From an uncultured Flavobacteriaceae bacterium (GTDB lineage: Bacteria > Bacteroidota > Bacteroidia > Flavobacteriales > Flavobacteriaceae): DNA of 64,000 bases. The first letter of the stretch is position 1. Every line of letters begins with the position of its first letter. The stretch spans positions 1-64,000 of the forward strand of contig CANMSH010000004.1 of NCBI GenBank assembly GCA_947500525.1. The letters are read 5' to 3'. Of the stretch, positions 1 through 7,578 are shown piece after piece. Below the pieces are notes generated by a model, which was not told the DNA's origin, ran no database searches, and saw nothing but the letters and a program-made list of their open reading frames with translations. The position numbers and the translations under genes were made by a program.

Positions 1-63
1 ACAGAGAAGTTAAGCCTATCAGCGCAGATGGTACTGCCTTTGGTGGGAGAGTATGTCGTTGCC
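1..63 (+). rRNA. rrf: 5S ribosomal RNA, 3' portion (5' end outside window)
   Basis: The first 63 bases match the 3' half of a bacterial 5S rRNA: the segment beginning ACAGAGAAGTTAAGCC, then the TGGTACTGCC and GGTGGGAGAGTA blocks of helices IV/V and loop E. It is cut by the window edge. It would be the last gene of an rRNA operon, in agreement with the strong hairpin terminator that follows at once. The exact 3' end is estimated. Confidence 0.93.
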
Positions 64-71
64 TTTCTTTT

Positions 72-107
72 AAAAAAGCTCTTGATTTAGTTCATGAGCT
101 TTTTTTT
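72..107 (+). terminator. Intrinsic terminator of the rRNA operon
   Basis: Arms AAAAAAGCTC (72-81) and GAGCTTTTTT (96-105) form a 10-bp stem with a 14-nt loop and run into a tract of eight T. It lies 9 bases after the 5S rRNA end. Confidence 0.85.
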
Positions 108-160
108 ATATCCAATGTTTTTTTTCTTCGTAATTATATATTTTAATACTATCCTTTTTT

Positions 161-254
161 AAAAAGAAAGCCAACTCCATCCAGCGCGGAAGTCTCGCTT
201 CTCGTGCTAAAGGTCTACTAGACCTTTACTATGCACTCGAACGCCTTTCTTTTT
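161..254. repeat. Structured element with terminal inverted repeats and two internal hairpins
   Basis: AAAAAGAAAG (161-170) is perfectly complementary to CTTTCTTTTT (245-254), bounding a 94-nt unit. Inside are a GC-rich imperfect hairpin (183-208: stem GAAG/CTTC extended outward by an AGCGCG-like arm) and a near-perfect palindrome AAAGGTCTA-C-TAGACCTTT (209-227). The GC content is well above that of the flanks. The form fits a MITE/REP-like repeat or a structured RNA; which of these cannot be told from one copy. Confidence 0.45.
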
Positions 255-291
255 GATTCGATTTTATTTGAATCATCCCGCCACCGGTGGT

Positions 292-346
292 AATATAAAT
301 GACACAAATTGTAATTTTATAATATACAATTTGTGTCATTTATATT
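292..346. repeat. Perfect 22-bp inverted repeat, 11-nt loop
   Basis: The left arm 292-313 (starting AATATAAATGACACAAATTG) is the exact reverse complement of the right arm 325-346. The loop is AT-only (314-324). No T-run follows directly, so it is not a typical terminator. Possible roles are a remnant of a mobile element end or a protein-binding site. Confidence 0.75.
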
Positions 347-621
347 GTATAGATAACAACGTTGCCTTTTTTGATAACCTAAAAATTCTAGACCCGTTCG
401 CCAGTCCAAGATATAGCACTCCGCTTTTACCAATCCAAATAGAATGCCTATTATGAATTAATGATTAGTTCAAATTATAGCTTGAAACTTTTAGTGTTAT
501 GACTATAGAGTTTAGTAACCTTTTTTGGTTAAATGTGTTTTGACAAAAAATACAGAAACTTGGGTAACAAAAGTTTTCTTTTTGACACAACTAATTAGAT
601 TATTAATTTAAAACTTACATT

Positions 622-1224
622 ATGAAAAAAAATATTTATTTAATGGGGATATTATTCATGAGCTATTCTTGTTCGCAAGACGAATTGGTCATAGATAATA
701 AAAATGAAATCAACCAAAAATCTGGAAATACACAAAGTATTACGTTAGCTAAAGGACCGCGAGTAAATTTATTGACTTGCCCTAATGGCATTATGTCTCG
801 GGATGGTGATATCGAAGCAATTTTAAATACTCCGACTAATAAGCATTTATTAGTGTTTTTTGATATGTACGTTCAATCAGGAGGAACGGCAATAAATCCA
901 AGTTATCAATTAATACCTCCGTATATTGCTGGAGGTGTTTTAGATATACCGGTTGGAAGTGATAGAGGAGCAGCATCATTTTGTGAAAATGAAGTTAACC
1001 CTATTTTTATCGGCTTGGGATTTTGTAAAAATAAGAGCTTACAAAAGGTGAAGAAAAAATTTAAATATACAATTAGTAAAATCATAGAAATACCTAGCGG
1101 AAACGACGTGACAAATTCCTTTACGATAAATCCAGCAAATAACCAGAATATTACAACAGTATCGTATGTATGTCCATATATAGGAGGAGGGTATATAGAT
1201 AATGTTTTTAAACCTAGTGATTAA
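622..1224 (+). CDS. Hypothetical lipoprotein
   Basis: A 200-residue protein. The N-terminus has a charged KKN start, a hydrophobic stretch and a lipobox-like SYSC with Cys at residue 17 followed by SQDE, so it is predicted to be a lipoprotein. The mature part has four more Cys (a TCPNG segment, SFCEN, GFCKN and YVCPY), which could form disulfides in the periplasm or at the surface. I recognise no family. It stands alone between the rRNA spacer and a strong terminator, so it is probably transcribed as a single gene. Confidence 0.7.
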   Translation: MKKNIYLMGILFMSYSCSQDELVIDNKNEINQKSGNTQSITLAKGPRVNLLTCPNGIMSRDGDIEAILNTPTNKHLLVFFDMYVQSGGTAINPSYQLIPPYIAGGVLDIPVGSDRGAASFCENEVNPIFIGLGFCKNKSLQKVKKKFKYTISKIIEIPSGNDVTNSFTINPANNQNITTVSYVCPYIGGGYIDNVFKPSD

Positions 1225-1245
1225 AACGAAATATGATTATTTTCT

Positions 1246-1287
1246 AGCCTTGGACGATTTTATGAAATTGTCCAAGGCTTTTTCTTT
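1246..1287 (+). terminator. Intrinsic terminator
   Basis: Arms AGCCTTGGAC (1246-1255) and GTCCAAGGCT (1270-1279) make a perfect 10-bp stem followed by TTTTCTTTT. It ends the preceding lipoprotein gene and insulates porQ. Confidence 0.88.
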
Positions 1288-1355
1288 TGTAGGAAATTAA
1301 AATATCCCCAAATAATTACGTTATATCTTATATTTCTAGTTTCTTTGCCTAACTA

Positions 1356-2390
1356 ATGAAAAACGTTATTCTCATATTATTTTTATGTGGAACAAGCATT
1401 TGTTTTGCTCAAGTTGGTGGAGAACGCATATTCAACTTTTTAAATGTTCCAACATCAGCGAGACAAGCCGCATTAGGAGGGGAAGCATTAACCTTATTAA
1501 ACGATATTAACCAACCTTTATGGAACCCTTCATTGATTACTGCAGAAATTGATAATCAAGCTTCTGTAAGCTATGTAGATTTTTTGGCAGATATTAATTA
1601 CGGTTCATTATCAGTGGCACATCTTTTTAGCAGAAGGGTTGGAACTTTTCATGCCGGTGTTACCTTTGTGAATTATGGAGAATTTATTGCAGCTAATGAA
1701 GATGGCACAGAAACCGGAACGTTCAAAGCACGCGATCTTGCTTTCCAGATAGGTTATAGTTACACACTACCATGGGAAGGTTTTTTTATAGGTGCGAATA
1801 TGAAATTTATAAATTCTAGTATAGAAAACTTTACATCTAGTGGTATTGCAACCGATATTGCATTAACCTATCACAATGAATTTAGACCCTATTTACTTAC
1901 TGCAGTCGTTAGGAACATCGGTTATCAAATAAATGCTTTTGATGAAGTTAAAGAAAAACTGCCCTTGGAAATTGCAGTAGGAGCGTCTTATAAATTAGAA
2001 AATATTCCGTTGCAATGGCATGTAACGATTAACAATTTGCAACGTTGGAATATATCTGAAGAAAACCCTTCAGATAGTCAAACAAGTATTGGAGGAGAAA
2101 CTATAAATAATAAAATTTCATTTCTAGGAAATGCCGTGCGACACGTGGTCGTAGGTGCCGAATTTTTTCCAGATAAAGGCTTTAATTTAAGGCTGGGATA
2201 TAATTTTAGGAGAGGTAGAGAATTACGTCTAACCCAAAGCCGAACTTTCGCTGGTATAACAGCCGGTTTTGGATTGCAAATGGGACGTTTTAAATTTAAT
2301 TATGCATTTAGTAAATTTCATCCTGAATCTAACACCAATACATTTTCGTTAAACATAGATTTAGCAAAAAAAGGTTTTAAAAAGTATTAA
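1356..2390 (+). CDS. porQ: Type IX secretion system protein PorQ
   Basis: A 344-residue protein with a signal peptide ending near ICFAQ and an N-terminal block GGERIFNFLNVPTSARQAAL, which I recognise as the start of PorQ in the PorV/PorQ outer-membrane barrel family. The rest is rich in alternating beta-strand sequence and ends in an F/Y-rich strand, as expected for an outer-membrane barrel. PorQ takes part in the T9SS cell-surface attachment complex with PorU, PorV and PorZ. It lies 4 nt upstream of cmk, a neighbour pair I recall from other Flavobacteriaceae. The T9SS cargo at 51.5 kb supports an active system. Confidence 0.88.
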   Translation: MKNVILILFLCGTSICFAQVGGERIFNFLNVPTSARQAALGGEALTLLNDINQPLWNPSLITAEIDNQASVSYVDFLADINYGSLSVAHLFSRRVGTFHAGVTFVNYGEFIAANEDGTETGTFKARDLAFQIGYSYTLPWEGFFIGANMKFINSSIENFTSSGIATDIALTYHNEFRPYLLTAVVRNIGYQINAFDEVKEKLPLEIAVGASYKLENIPLQWHVTINNLQRWNISEENPSDSQTSIGGETINNKISFLGNAVRHVVVGAEFFPDKGFNLRLGYNFRRGRELRLTQSRTFAGITAGFGLQMGRFKFNYAFSKFHPESNTNTFSLNIDLAKKGFKKY

Positions 2391-2394
2391 TTCG

Positions 2395-3093
2395 ATGATA
2401 GAAAAGAAAATCATAATTGCAATTGATGGTTTCTCATCAACAGGCAAGAGTACTATTGCTAAACATTTGGCAGCAGAACTTAATTATTTATATGTTGATA
2501 CGGGTGCCATGTATAGGGCAATCACATATTATGCAATGCAACAGAAGTATGTAACCAAAGAATTTCTAGATAAGAACGCTCTAATCGAAGATCTTCCGAA
2601 AATCACGTTAGATTTTGTCTACAATTCAGAATTACAGTTTTCGGAAATGTGTTTGAATGGCGTAAATGTAGAGCGAGAAATTAGAACAATTCAGGTATCT
2701 AAATTAGTGAGTAAAGTATCGGCGATTTCAGAAGTCCGAAGAAAATTAGTTGAGCAACAACAGGCCATGGGAACAAAAAAAGGACTTGTTATGGACGGCA
2801 GAGATATCGGGACCGTAGTGTTTCCAGGTGCCGAACTGAAACTATTTATGACGGCATCTCCCGAAAAACGAGCGGCAAGACGCTATAAAGAATTACTTGA
2901 TAAAGGTCATAAGGTAAGTTATGATGAAGTGTTAGAGAACGTGCAACAGCGTGATTTGATTGATTCTACGAGAGAAGACTCACCTTTGGTTAAGGCCAAA
3001 GATGCCGTTGAATTCGATAATAGTGATATGGGCTTAAGAGAACAGTTTGAGCGGGTCTATAATTTGGCTTTACTAAAAATTTCAGAAGCCTAA
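2395..3093 (+). CDS. cmk: (d)CMP kinase
   Basis: A 232-residue cytidylate kinase that phosphorylates CMP and dCMP with ATP for nucleotide supply. The P-loop is near the N-terminus (AIDGFSSTGKSTIAKHLA, residues 10-27), followed by the YVDTGAMYRAIT substrate motif and a GLVMDGRDIGTVVFP block, all typical of Cmk. Length matches the family. It follows porQ by 4 nt, so both are probably on one transcript. Its stop overlaps that of the convergent queE by 4 nt. The start 5 codons before the P-loop region is the only sensible one. Confidence 0.95.
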   Translation: MIEKKIIIAIDGFSSTGKSTIAKHLAAELNYLYVDTGAMYRAITYYAMQQKYVTKEFLDKNALIEDLPKITLDFVYNSELQFSEMCLNGVNVEREIRTIQVSKLVSKVSAISEVRRKLVEQQQAMGTKKGLVMDGRDIGTVVFPGAELKLFMTASPEKRAARRYKELLDKGHKVSYDEVLENVQQRDLIDSTREDSPLVKAKDAVEFDNSDMGLREQFERVYNLALLKISEA

Positions 3094-3722
3094 GGAATGT
3101 TTAAATATTTATGGGTTTGTAATGAGATTTTCCATTTCGGATGTTCCATTACATAGTCAACCAATAAAGGTGTCATTTTTTCTTGATTACTCCATTCGGG
3201 TTGTAAGAAGAGTACACAAGTATCACTAACTTTGGAAGCTTGTTCTTCGGCAAATTTAAAGTCATCTTTATTATAAATAATAACTTTAAGCTCATCCGCA
3301 TTAGCGTAAACAATATCTAAGGGTAGTTTATTCTTTTTTGGAGAAAGACAAATCCAATTCCATTTACCAGTCAAATTATATGCTCCAGAAGTTTCTATAT
3401 GTGTTTTGATACCTTTTTGTTGTAGACTTTCAGTAATATAATTCATATTCCACATTAAAGGCTCTCCCCCCGTAATAACAACTGTGTCACTATATTTTTT
3501 AACATTGTCTACTATTGTATCCGTTAATGTAGCGGGATGTAATTCAGCATTCCAACTTTCTTTTACATCGCACCAATGACAACCAACATCACATCCACCA
3601 ATTCTAATAAAATAGGCGGCGGTACCTGTGTGAAAGCCTTCTCCTTGAATGGTATAAAATTCCTCCATTAAAGGAAGCATTTTACCTTCATCGATTAACA
3701 ATTGAGTATCTGTATCAACCAT
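3090..3722 (-). CDS. queE: 7-carboxy-7-deazaguanine synthase
   Basis: A 210-residue radical-SAM enzyme that converts 6-carboxytetrahydropterin to 7-carboxy-7-deazaguanine in the queuosine pathway. The FeS/SAM motif CxxxCxxC is seen as C44-DVG-C48-HW-C51, preceded by the family block EEFYTIQGEGFHTG. VVITGGEPLMW is the GGEP SAM-binding motif. The C-terminus SLQTHKYLNIP matches the usual LQ-HK-ln/g-ip ending. No other queuosine genes are nearby. It is convergent with cmk with a 4-nt overlap of the stops. Confidence 0.92.
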   Translation of the reverse strand: MVDTDTQLLIDEGKMLPLMEEFYTIQGEGFHTGTAAYFIRIGGCDVGCHWCDVKESWNAELHPATLTDTIVDNVKKYSDTVVITGGEPLMWNMNYITESLQQKGIKTHIETSGAYNLTGKWNWICLSPKKNKLPLDIVYANADELKVIIYNKDDFKFAEEQASKVSDTCVLFLQPEWSNQEKMTPLLVDYVMEHPKWKISLQTHKYLNIP

Positions 3723-3784
3723 GTTGCAAAGATAAACATGATAAACTTGATTTTATAAGATAACGGGTCTCTTTTTTCAAGTTT

Positions 3785-4267
3785 CTATTTAACCATTGCA
3801 GTAACGTCAATTTCGATTTTAGCATCGATAACTAAATCTGCCACAAAAGTAGTTCTGGCTGGTTTGTTCTTTGGGAAGTATTGACGAAAAACTTCATTAA
3901 AAGCAGCGAAGTCATTTACATCGGTTAATATAACCGTGCATTTGGCGACGTGTTCTAAATCTGATCCATTTGCCTCCAAAACAGCCTTAATGTTCTCGAG
4001 TGCTTGTGTTGTTTCTCCTTTAATGCCACCATGAGCTATTTTTAAGGAATCATTATTAAAACCTACTTGTCCGGTTAAGAACAATATATCTCCAATACGA
4101 ACAGCTTCTGAAAAAGGAGCTTTCTTTCGGCGTTCTATTTTCGATTCTAAAAATTCAATAGTAGATTTCGCGGTTTTCACGTTTTCTACCTCTGATTTTT
4201 GAGAAGAAGTACATGAAATAAATAATGTAATCAGGAAACTTAAAAGGAGATGTGACGAAACTTTCAT
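3785..4267 (-). CDS. RidA-family protein with lipoprotein signal
   Basis: A 160-residue protein. Residues 40-160 form a YjgF/YER057c/UK114 (RidA) domain, with the conserved Arg in PARTTF (R138) and Glu in IEIDVTA (E152). RidA enzymes hydrolyse reactive enamine/imine intermediates made by PLP enzymes. Unusually, this copy begins with a hydrophobic segment and a lipobox (FISC, Cys19) followed by a Ser/Lys-rich linker, so it should be exported and lipid-anchored rather than cytosolic. It is monocistronic and divergent from the HerA-like gene. Confidence 0.85.
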   Translation of the reverse strand: MKVSSHLLLSFLITLFISCTSSQKSEVENVKTAKSTIEFLESKIERRKKAPFSEAVRIGDILFLTGQVGFNNDSLKIAHGGIKGETTQALENIKAVLEANGSDLEHVAKCTVILTDVNDFAAFNEVFRQYFPKNKPARTTFVADLVIDAKIEIDVTAMVK

Positions 4268-4400
4268 AATGGTGTCAAATTGTTATAAATTCAATGTAAA
4301 GTTAAAAAATATATTGCCAACAGAATAGTGAATATCTATTTTTTGAATTGGCATATTTTAGCTGTATTTTTAACAACCAAAATAAACACACATATTTCTA

Positions 4401-5924
4401 ATGAGTAAAAAGGAAGAATTCTTTAATTATATAAGTGAGGGTTACAAAACCAAAGGTGATTTTATAACGTTGGGTGCCGCTATGTTAGGAGAAGAAACGG
4501 TTACAGATGCCTTTGTAAAGATTCCTTTAAAAACAATCAATCGTCATGGTCTTATTGCTGGAGCGACAGGTACAGGTAAGACAAAAACATTACAAGTATT
4601 TGCTGAAAATCTTTCTGAAAAGGGTATTCCGGTATTGTTAATGGATGTAAAAGGAGATTTAAGTGGTTTGGCACAACCAAGTCCAGGTCATCCAAAGATT
4701 GACGAACGTCATACGAAAATCGGTTTACCTTTTGAGGCGAAGCCTTTCCCGGTAGAAATCCTGACAATTTCAGAACAAGATGGTACTCGATTGCGAGCCA
4801 CGGTGTCTGAATTTGGTCCTGTATTATTATCCAGGATTTTAGATTTATCAGAAACACAAAGTGGTATTGTCGCTATTCTCTTTAAGTATTGTGATGATAA
4901 GAAATTACCATTACTAGATTTAAAAGATTTCAAAAAAGTATTGCAATATGCAACTAATGAGGGGAAAGCCGAACTGGAAGAAGAATATGGTAGAGTATCT
5001 ACTTCTTCAACCGGTGCAATTTTGAGAAAAGTAGTTGAAATAGAACAGCAAGGAGGCGATTTATTTTTTGGAGAGCGTTCTTTTGAAATAGACGATTTAG
5101 TGCGTTTAGATGATAACGGTAGAGGGGTTATCTCGGTGTTGCGTTTAACAGATGTACAAGACAAGCCGAAGTTGTTTTCGACATTTATGCTACAATTATT
5201 AGCCGAAATATATAATACATTACCAGAGCAAGGTGATTCAGGACAGCCAGAATTGGTGTTGTTTATTGATGAAGCGCATTTGATATTTAAAGAAGCGTCT
5301 AAAGCTTTGATGAATCAAATAGAAAGTATTGTAAAATTAATTCGTTCGAAAGGTGTAGGTGTATATTTTGTAACACAAAACCCGAAAGATATTCCTGCCG
5401 ATGTGTTATCGCAATTAGGGTTGAAAATTCAACATGCACTACGTGCTTTTACGGCCAACGACAGAAAGGCCATTAAATTGACTGCCGAAAATTATCCAGA
5501 CTCTGAATATTATGATACCGCCGAAGTTCTAACGCAATTAGGAATTGGAGAAGCCTTAGTTTCTTCATTAAGTGAAAAAGGTATTCCAACACCATTAGCC
5601 AGAACGATGCTGAGAGCGCCCATGAGTAGAATGGATATATTGACATCGAGTGAATTATCTACTTTAATTGGCAACTCTAAAATTGCTAAAAAATATAATG
5701 AAGAAATTGATCGGGAAAGCGCCTATGAAATTTTAAACAAGAAAATCGAACAGGCGAATAAAGTAGAAGCAGAAGAAAAAAAGCGTGAAGAGAAAGAAAA
5801 AGCGTCTAGAAAAAGAACAAGTAGTTCTAGAAGAAGTACAAGGATGAATCCTATTTTAAAAGTTGTAACGAGTGCCACTTTTATTAGAGGAGTGCTAGGT
5901 GTTCTTAAAAAAGTAATCCGATAA
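4401..5924 (+). CDS. HerA-like ATPase, DUF853 (YjgR) family
   Basis: A 507-residue ATPase of the HerA/FtsK fold (DUF853, E. coli YjgR type). The Walker A motif is GATGTGKT (residues 54-61) and Walker B is LVLFIDEAH near residue 288; an arginine-finger-like region lies later in the motor domain. The C-terminal 70 residues are a charged KEEKEK/SRKRTSSSRRS linker ending in a hydrophobic FIRGVLGVLKKVIR helix, which might contact membrane or DNA. The physiological role of this family is not established; HerA relatives translocate DNA. The start is ATG with no competing upstream start. Confidence 0.87.
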   Translation: MSKKEEFFNYISEGYKTKGDFITLGAAMLGEETVTDAFVKIPLKTINRHGLIAGATGTGKTKTLQVFAENLSEKGIPVLLMDVKGDLSGLAQPSPGHPKIDERHTKIGLPFEAKPFPVEILTISEQDGTRLRATVSEFGPVLLSRILDLSETQSGIVAILFKYCDDKKLPLLDLKDFKKVLQYATNEGKAELEEEYGRVSTSSTGAILRKVVEIEQQGGDLFFGERSFEIDDLVRLDDNGRGVISVLRLTDVQDKPKLFSTFMLQLLAEIYNTLPEQGDSGQPELVLFIDEAHLIFKEASKALMNQIESIVKLIRSKGVGVYFVTQNPKDIPADVLSQLGLKIQHALRAFTANDRKAIKLTAENYPDSEYYDTAEVLTQLGIGEALVSSLSEKGIPTPLARTMLRAPMSRMDILTSSELSTLIGNSKIAKKYNEEIDRESAYEILNKKIEQANKVEAEEKKREEKEKASRKRTSSSRRSTRMNPILKVVTSATFIRGVLGVLKKVIR

Positions 5925-5935
5925 AATAAATCATC

Positions 5936-6481
5936 ATGAAAAGAATAATACCCTATATAGTATTACTTCTTACTTTTTCGCAATGTAAAAAGGAAGATAA
6001 CTTTACTATTGCGAAAGATCAAATAGGTAAAGTTACTTCATTAACACAGGTTCATGAGTTGAAAGAAATTTTCGCTAAAGATTCATTGGTGGCCAATTTA
6101 GGAGAAGGTGATTTCGCTAATGCGGAGTTTGACGAATATCTTGTTTATGATAAAAAAGGAAAACATCTACTAACATTGGTTTCAAAAGAGCAGCACGATT
6201 CTACCTCGGTTATTGATAATGTACAAATTTTTGATGAGCGCTATAAAACGGCTAAAGGACTACATCTTTCATCTGTTTTTAAAGATATTATAGGAGAATA
6301 TTCTGTAGATAAGGTGGAGTCTACATTTACAACAGCGGTTTTAATTATAGACGAGTTGAATGTTACTATTGCTATAGATAAAAAAGAGCTTGGTATTAAT
6401 GATTTTGGTGTTGAAAAAATCCGTTTAGATCAGATACCTGATATGGCAAAAATCAAATATTTTACTATTTGGTTTGACTAA
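5936..6481 (+). CDS. Hypothetical lipoprotein
   Basis: A 181-residue protein with a hydrophobic N-terminus and lipobox-like FSQC (Cys17) followed by KKED. The mature part is acidic, begins TIAKDQIGKVTSLTQVHEL, and contains a DEYLVYDKKGKHLLTL strand pair that looks like a beta-rich soluble domain. I recognise no named family. It follows the HerA-like ATPase by 11 nt and may share its transcript, but no functional link can be drawn. Confidence 0.75.
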   Translation: MKRIIPYIVLLLTFSQCKKEDNFTIAKDQIGKVTSLTQVHELKEIFAKDSLVANLGEGDFANAEFDEYLVYDKKGKHLLTLVSKEQHDSTSVIDNVQIFDERYKTAKGLHLSSVFKDIIGEYSVDKVESTFTTAVLIIDELNVTIAIDKKELGINDFGVEKIRLDQIPDMAKIKYFTIWFD

Positions 6482-6577
6482 TCCGTAAGTCGCGGAGGAC
6501 AAATTTTAGCGGTTTATTTTTTCTAATAGGTCGGTTAATAATATGTAGAATTTGTTCTAATTGTTTTAAAAACTTAA

Positions 6578-7075
6578 ATGAAAGAACAACTCGAAGACCT
6601 TCCTAGAAACTCTAAAGAGAAATATCTAGAGACAAAAAAATATTTCGCAAAACTTAAGAAGAAGACTCCGAAGCGATTGGATATTTTAATGCAAGATTTA
6701 CATGAAAAGGAATTCGCTAAAACCGATTGCTTGGCTTGCGCCAATTGCTGCAAAACGAGTAGCCCTATATTTACGGATAAGGACATTGCGAGAATATCTA
6801 AACATTTTCGTGTAAAAGAACAGCAGTTTATTGCCCAATATTTACAACGTGATGAGGATGATTTCATGGTGCTTAAAGAGGCTCCTTGTACTTTTTTAGA
6901 TGTTGAAGATAATACCTGTACTATTTATGATGTTCGCCCTAAAGCTTGTGCCGAATACCCGCATACCAATAGAAAGAAGTTCATTCAGATAACGAATCTT
7001 ACTTTAAAAAATACTGAAATATGTCCGGCAGCTTTTAATATCGTTGAAGAGTTAAAGAAGAAATTACCTTTGTAA
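6578..7075 (+). CDS. YkgJ-family cysteine-cluster protein
   Basis: A 165-residue soluble protein with the YkgJ (CxxCxxxCC) metal-binding pattern: CLACANCCK near residue 49, then CTFLD, CTIYD-RPKAC and a late Cys in ICPAAF. This set of eight Cys is characteristic of the zinc/iron-chelating domain family, whose function is unknown. The N-terminal 40 residues are Lys-rich and probably helical. No signal peptide is seen. It is unlinked to its neighbours apart from direction. Confidence 0.87.
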   Translation: MKEQLEDLPRNSKEKYLETKKYFAKLKKKTPKRLDILMQDLHEKEFAKTDCLACANCCKTSSPIFTDKDIARISKHFRVKEQQFIAQYLQRDEDDFMVLKEAPCTFLDVEDNTCTIYDVRPKACAEYPHTNRKKFIQITNLTLKNTEICPAAFNIVEELKKKLPL

Positions 7076-7125
7076 TTAAACGCAACTAAAACTTTCTATG
7101 TGCATCTTTATTGAAACGATATTCC

Positions 7126-7578
7126 ATGAAAAAAATAGGTCTTCTTTTAGGATTATTTGTAATCATAGCTTCCTGTAATTCAGACGATGATAGTTTTAAG
7201 GATGAACTGAATGCGAACCGCGCCTTGTGGCAATCTAAAAATATTAGTGACTACAAATGGACTGAAAATCTCGCTTGTTTCTGCGGTGGAGTTTTAGAAA
7301 GAGCAATATTTGTAGTGAATGGTGTAAAAGATCGTGTTGATTTTGACGAGTCGCAATTGTTTGAAGGCTATACAAAAGAAGATGTGTTTAACGAATCTAG
7401 AACCATAGAAGAAGCCTTTGATTTTATAGCCTCTATACAAACCCAAGATGTTGCTTCTGTGTCTGTTGAATATGATAAGGTTTATGGATATCCAATAAAT
7501 ATTTATATCGATTATATCGAAGATGCCATAGACGATGAAATATCTTATCTGTATTCTAAATTCGAAATCACCAATTAA
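7126..7578 (+). CDS. DUF6174-domain lipoprotein
   Basis: A 150-residue protein when started at ATG 7126; a TTG five codons earlier is also open but adds only KRYS before a standard signal peptide. The lipobox is IASC followed by NSDDD, resembling the Ser/Asp-rich surface-export signal described for Flavobacterium lipoproteins. The mature domain (ANRALWQSKNISDYKW..., with a CFCGG segment and ending in VYGYPINIYIDY) matches the DUF6174 pattern. The function is unknown. Its stop overlaps the convergent NamZ-like gene by 4 nt. Confidence 0.82.
   Translation: MKKIGLLLGLFVIIASCNSDDDSFKDELNANRALWQSKNISDYKWTENLACFCGGVLERAIFVVNGVKDRVDFDESQLFEGYTKEDVFNESRTIEEAFDFIASIQTQDVASVSVEYDKVYGYPINIYIDYIEDAIDDEISYLYSKFEITN

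Larger units (their letters stand above)
109..621. other. Gene-free spacer after the rRNA operon, rich in inverted repeats
   Basis: About 510 bases with no convincing gene. It holds a structured segment (161-254) and a perfect 22-bp inverted repeat (292-346), each listed separately. The one open frame across it (253-456) runs through the palindrome, has no recognisable family and is judged spurious. From about 350 to 621 I see only AT-rich sequence leading to the downstream lipoprotein gene. Confidence 0.6.

Noticed and set aside
253-456. 67-codon open frame after the rRNA operon
   Set aside because: It runs through the 22-bp palindrome, has no signal, family or spacing support, and its composition matches non-coding flanks.
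4552-5164. Long antisense frames opposite the HerA-like gene
   Set aside because: The forward gene has clear Walker motifs over the same bases; the antisense frames show no known motif and are shadows of codon bias.
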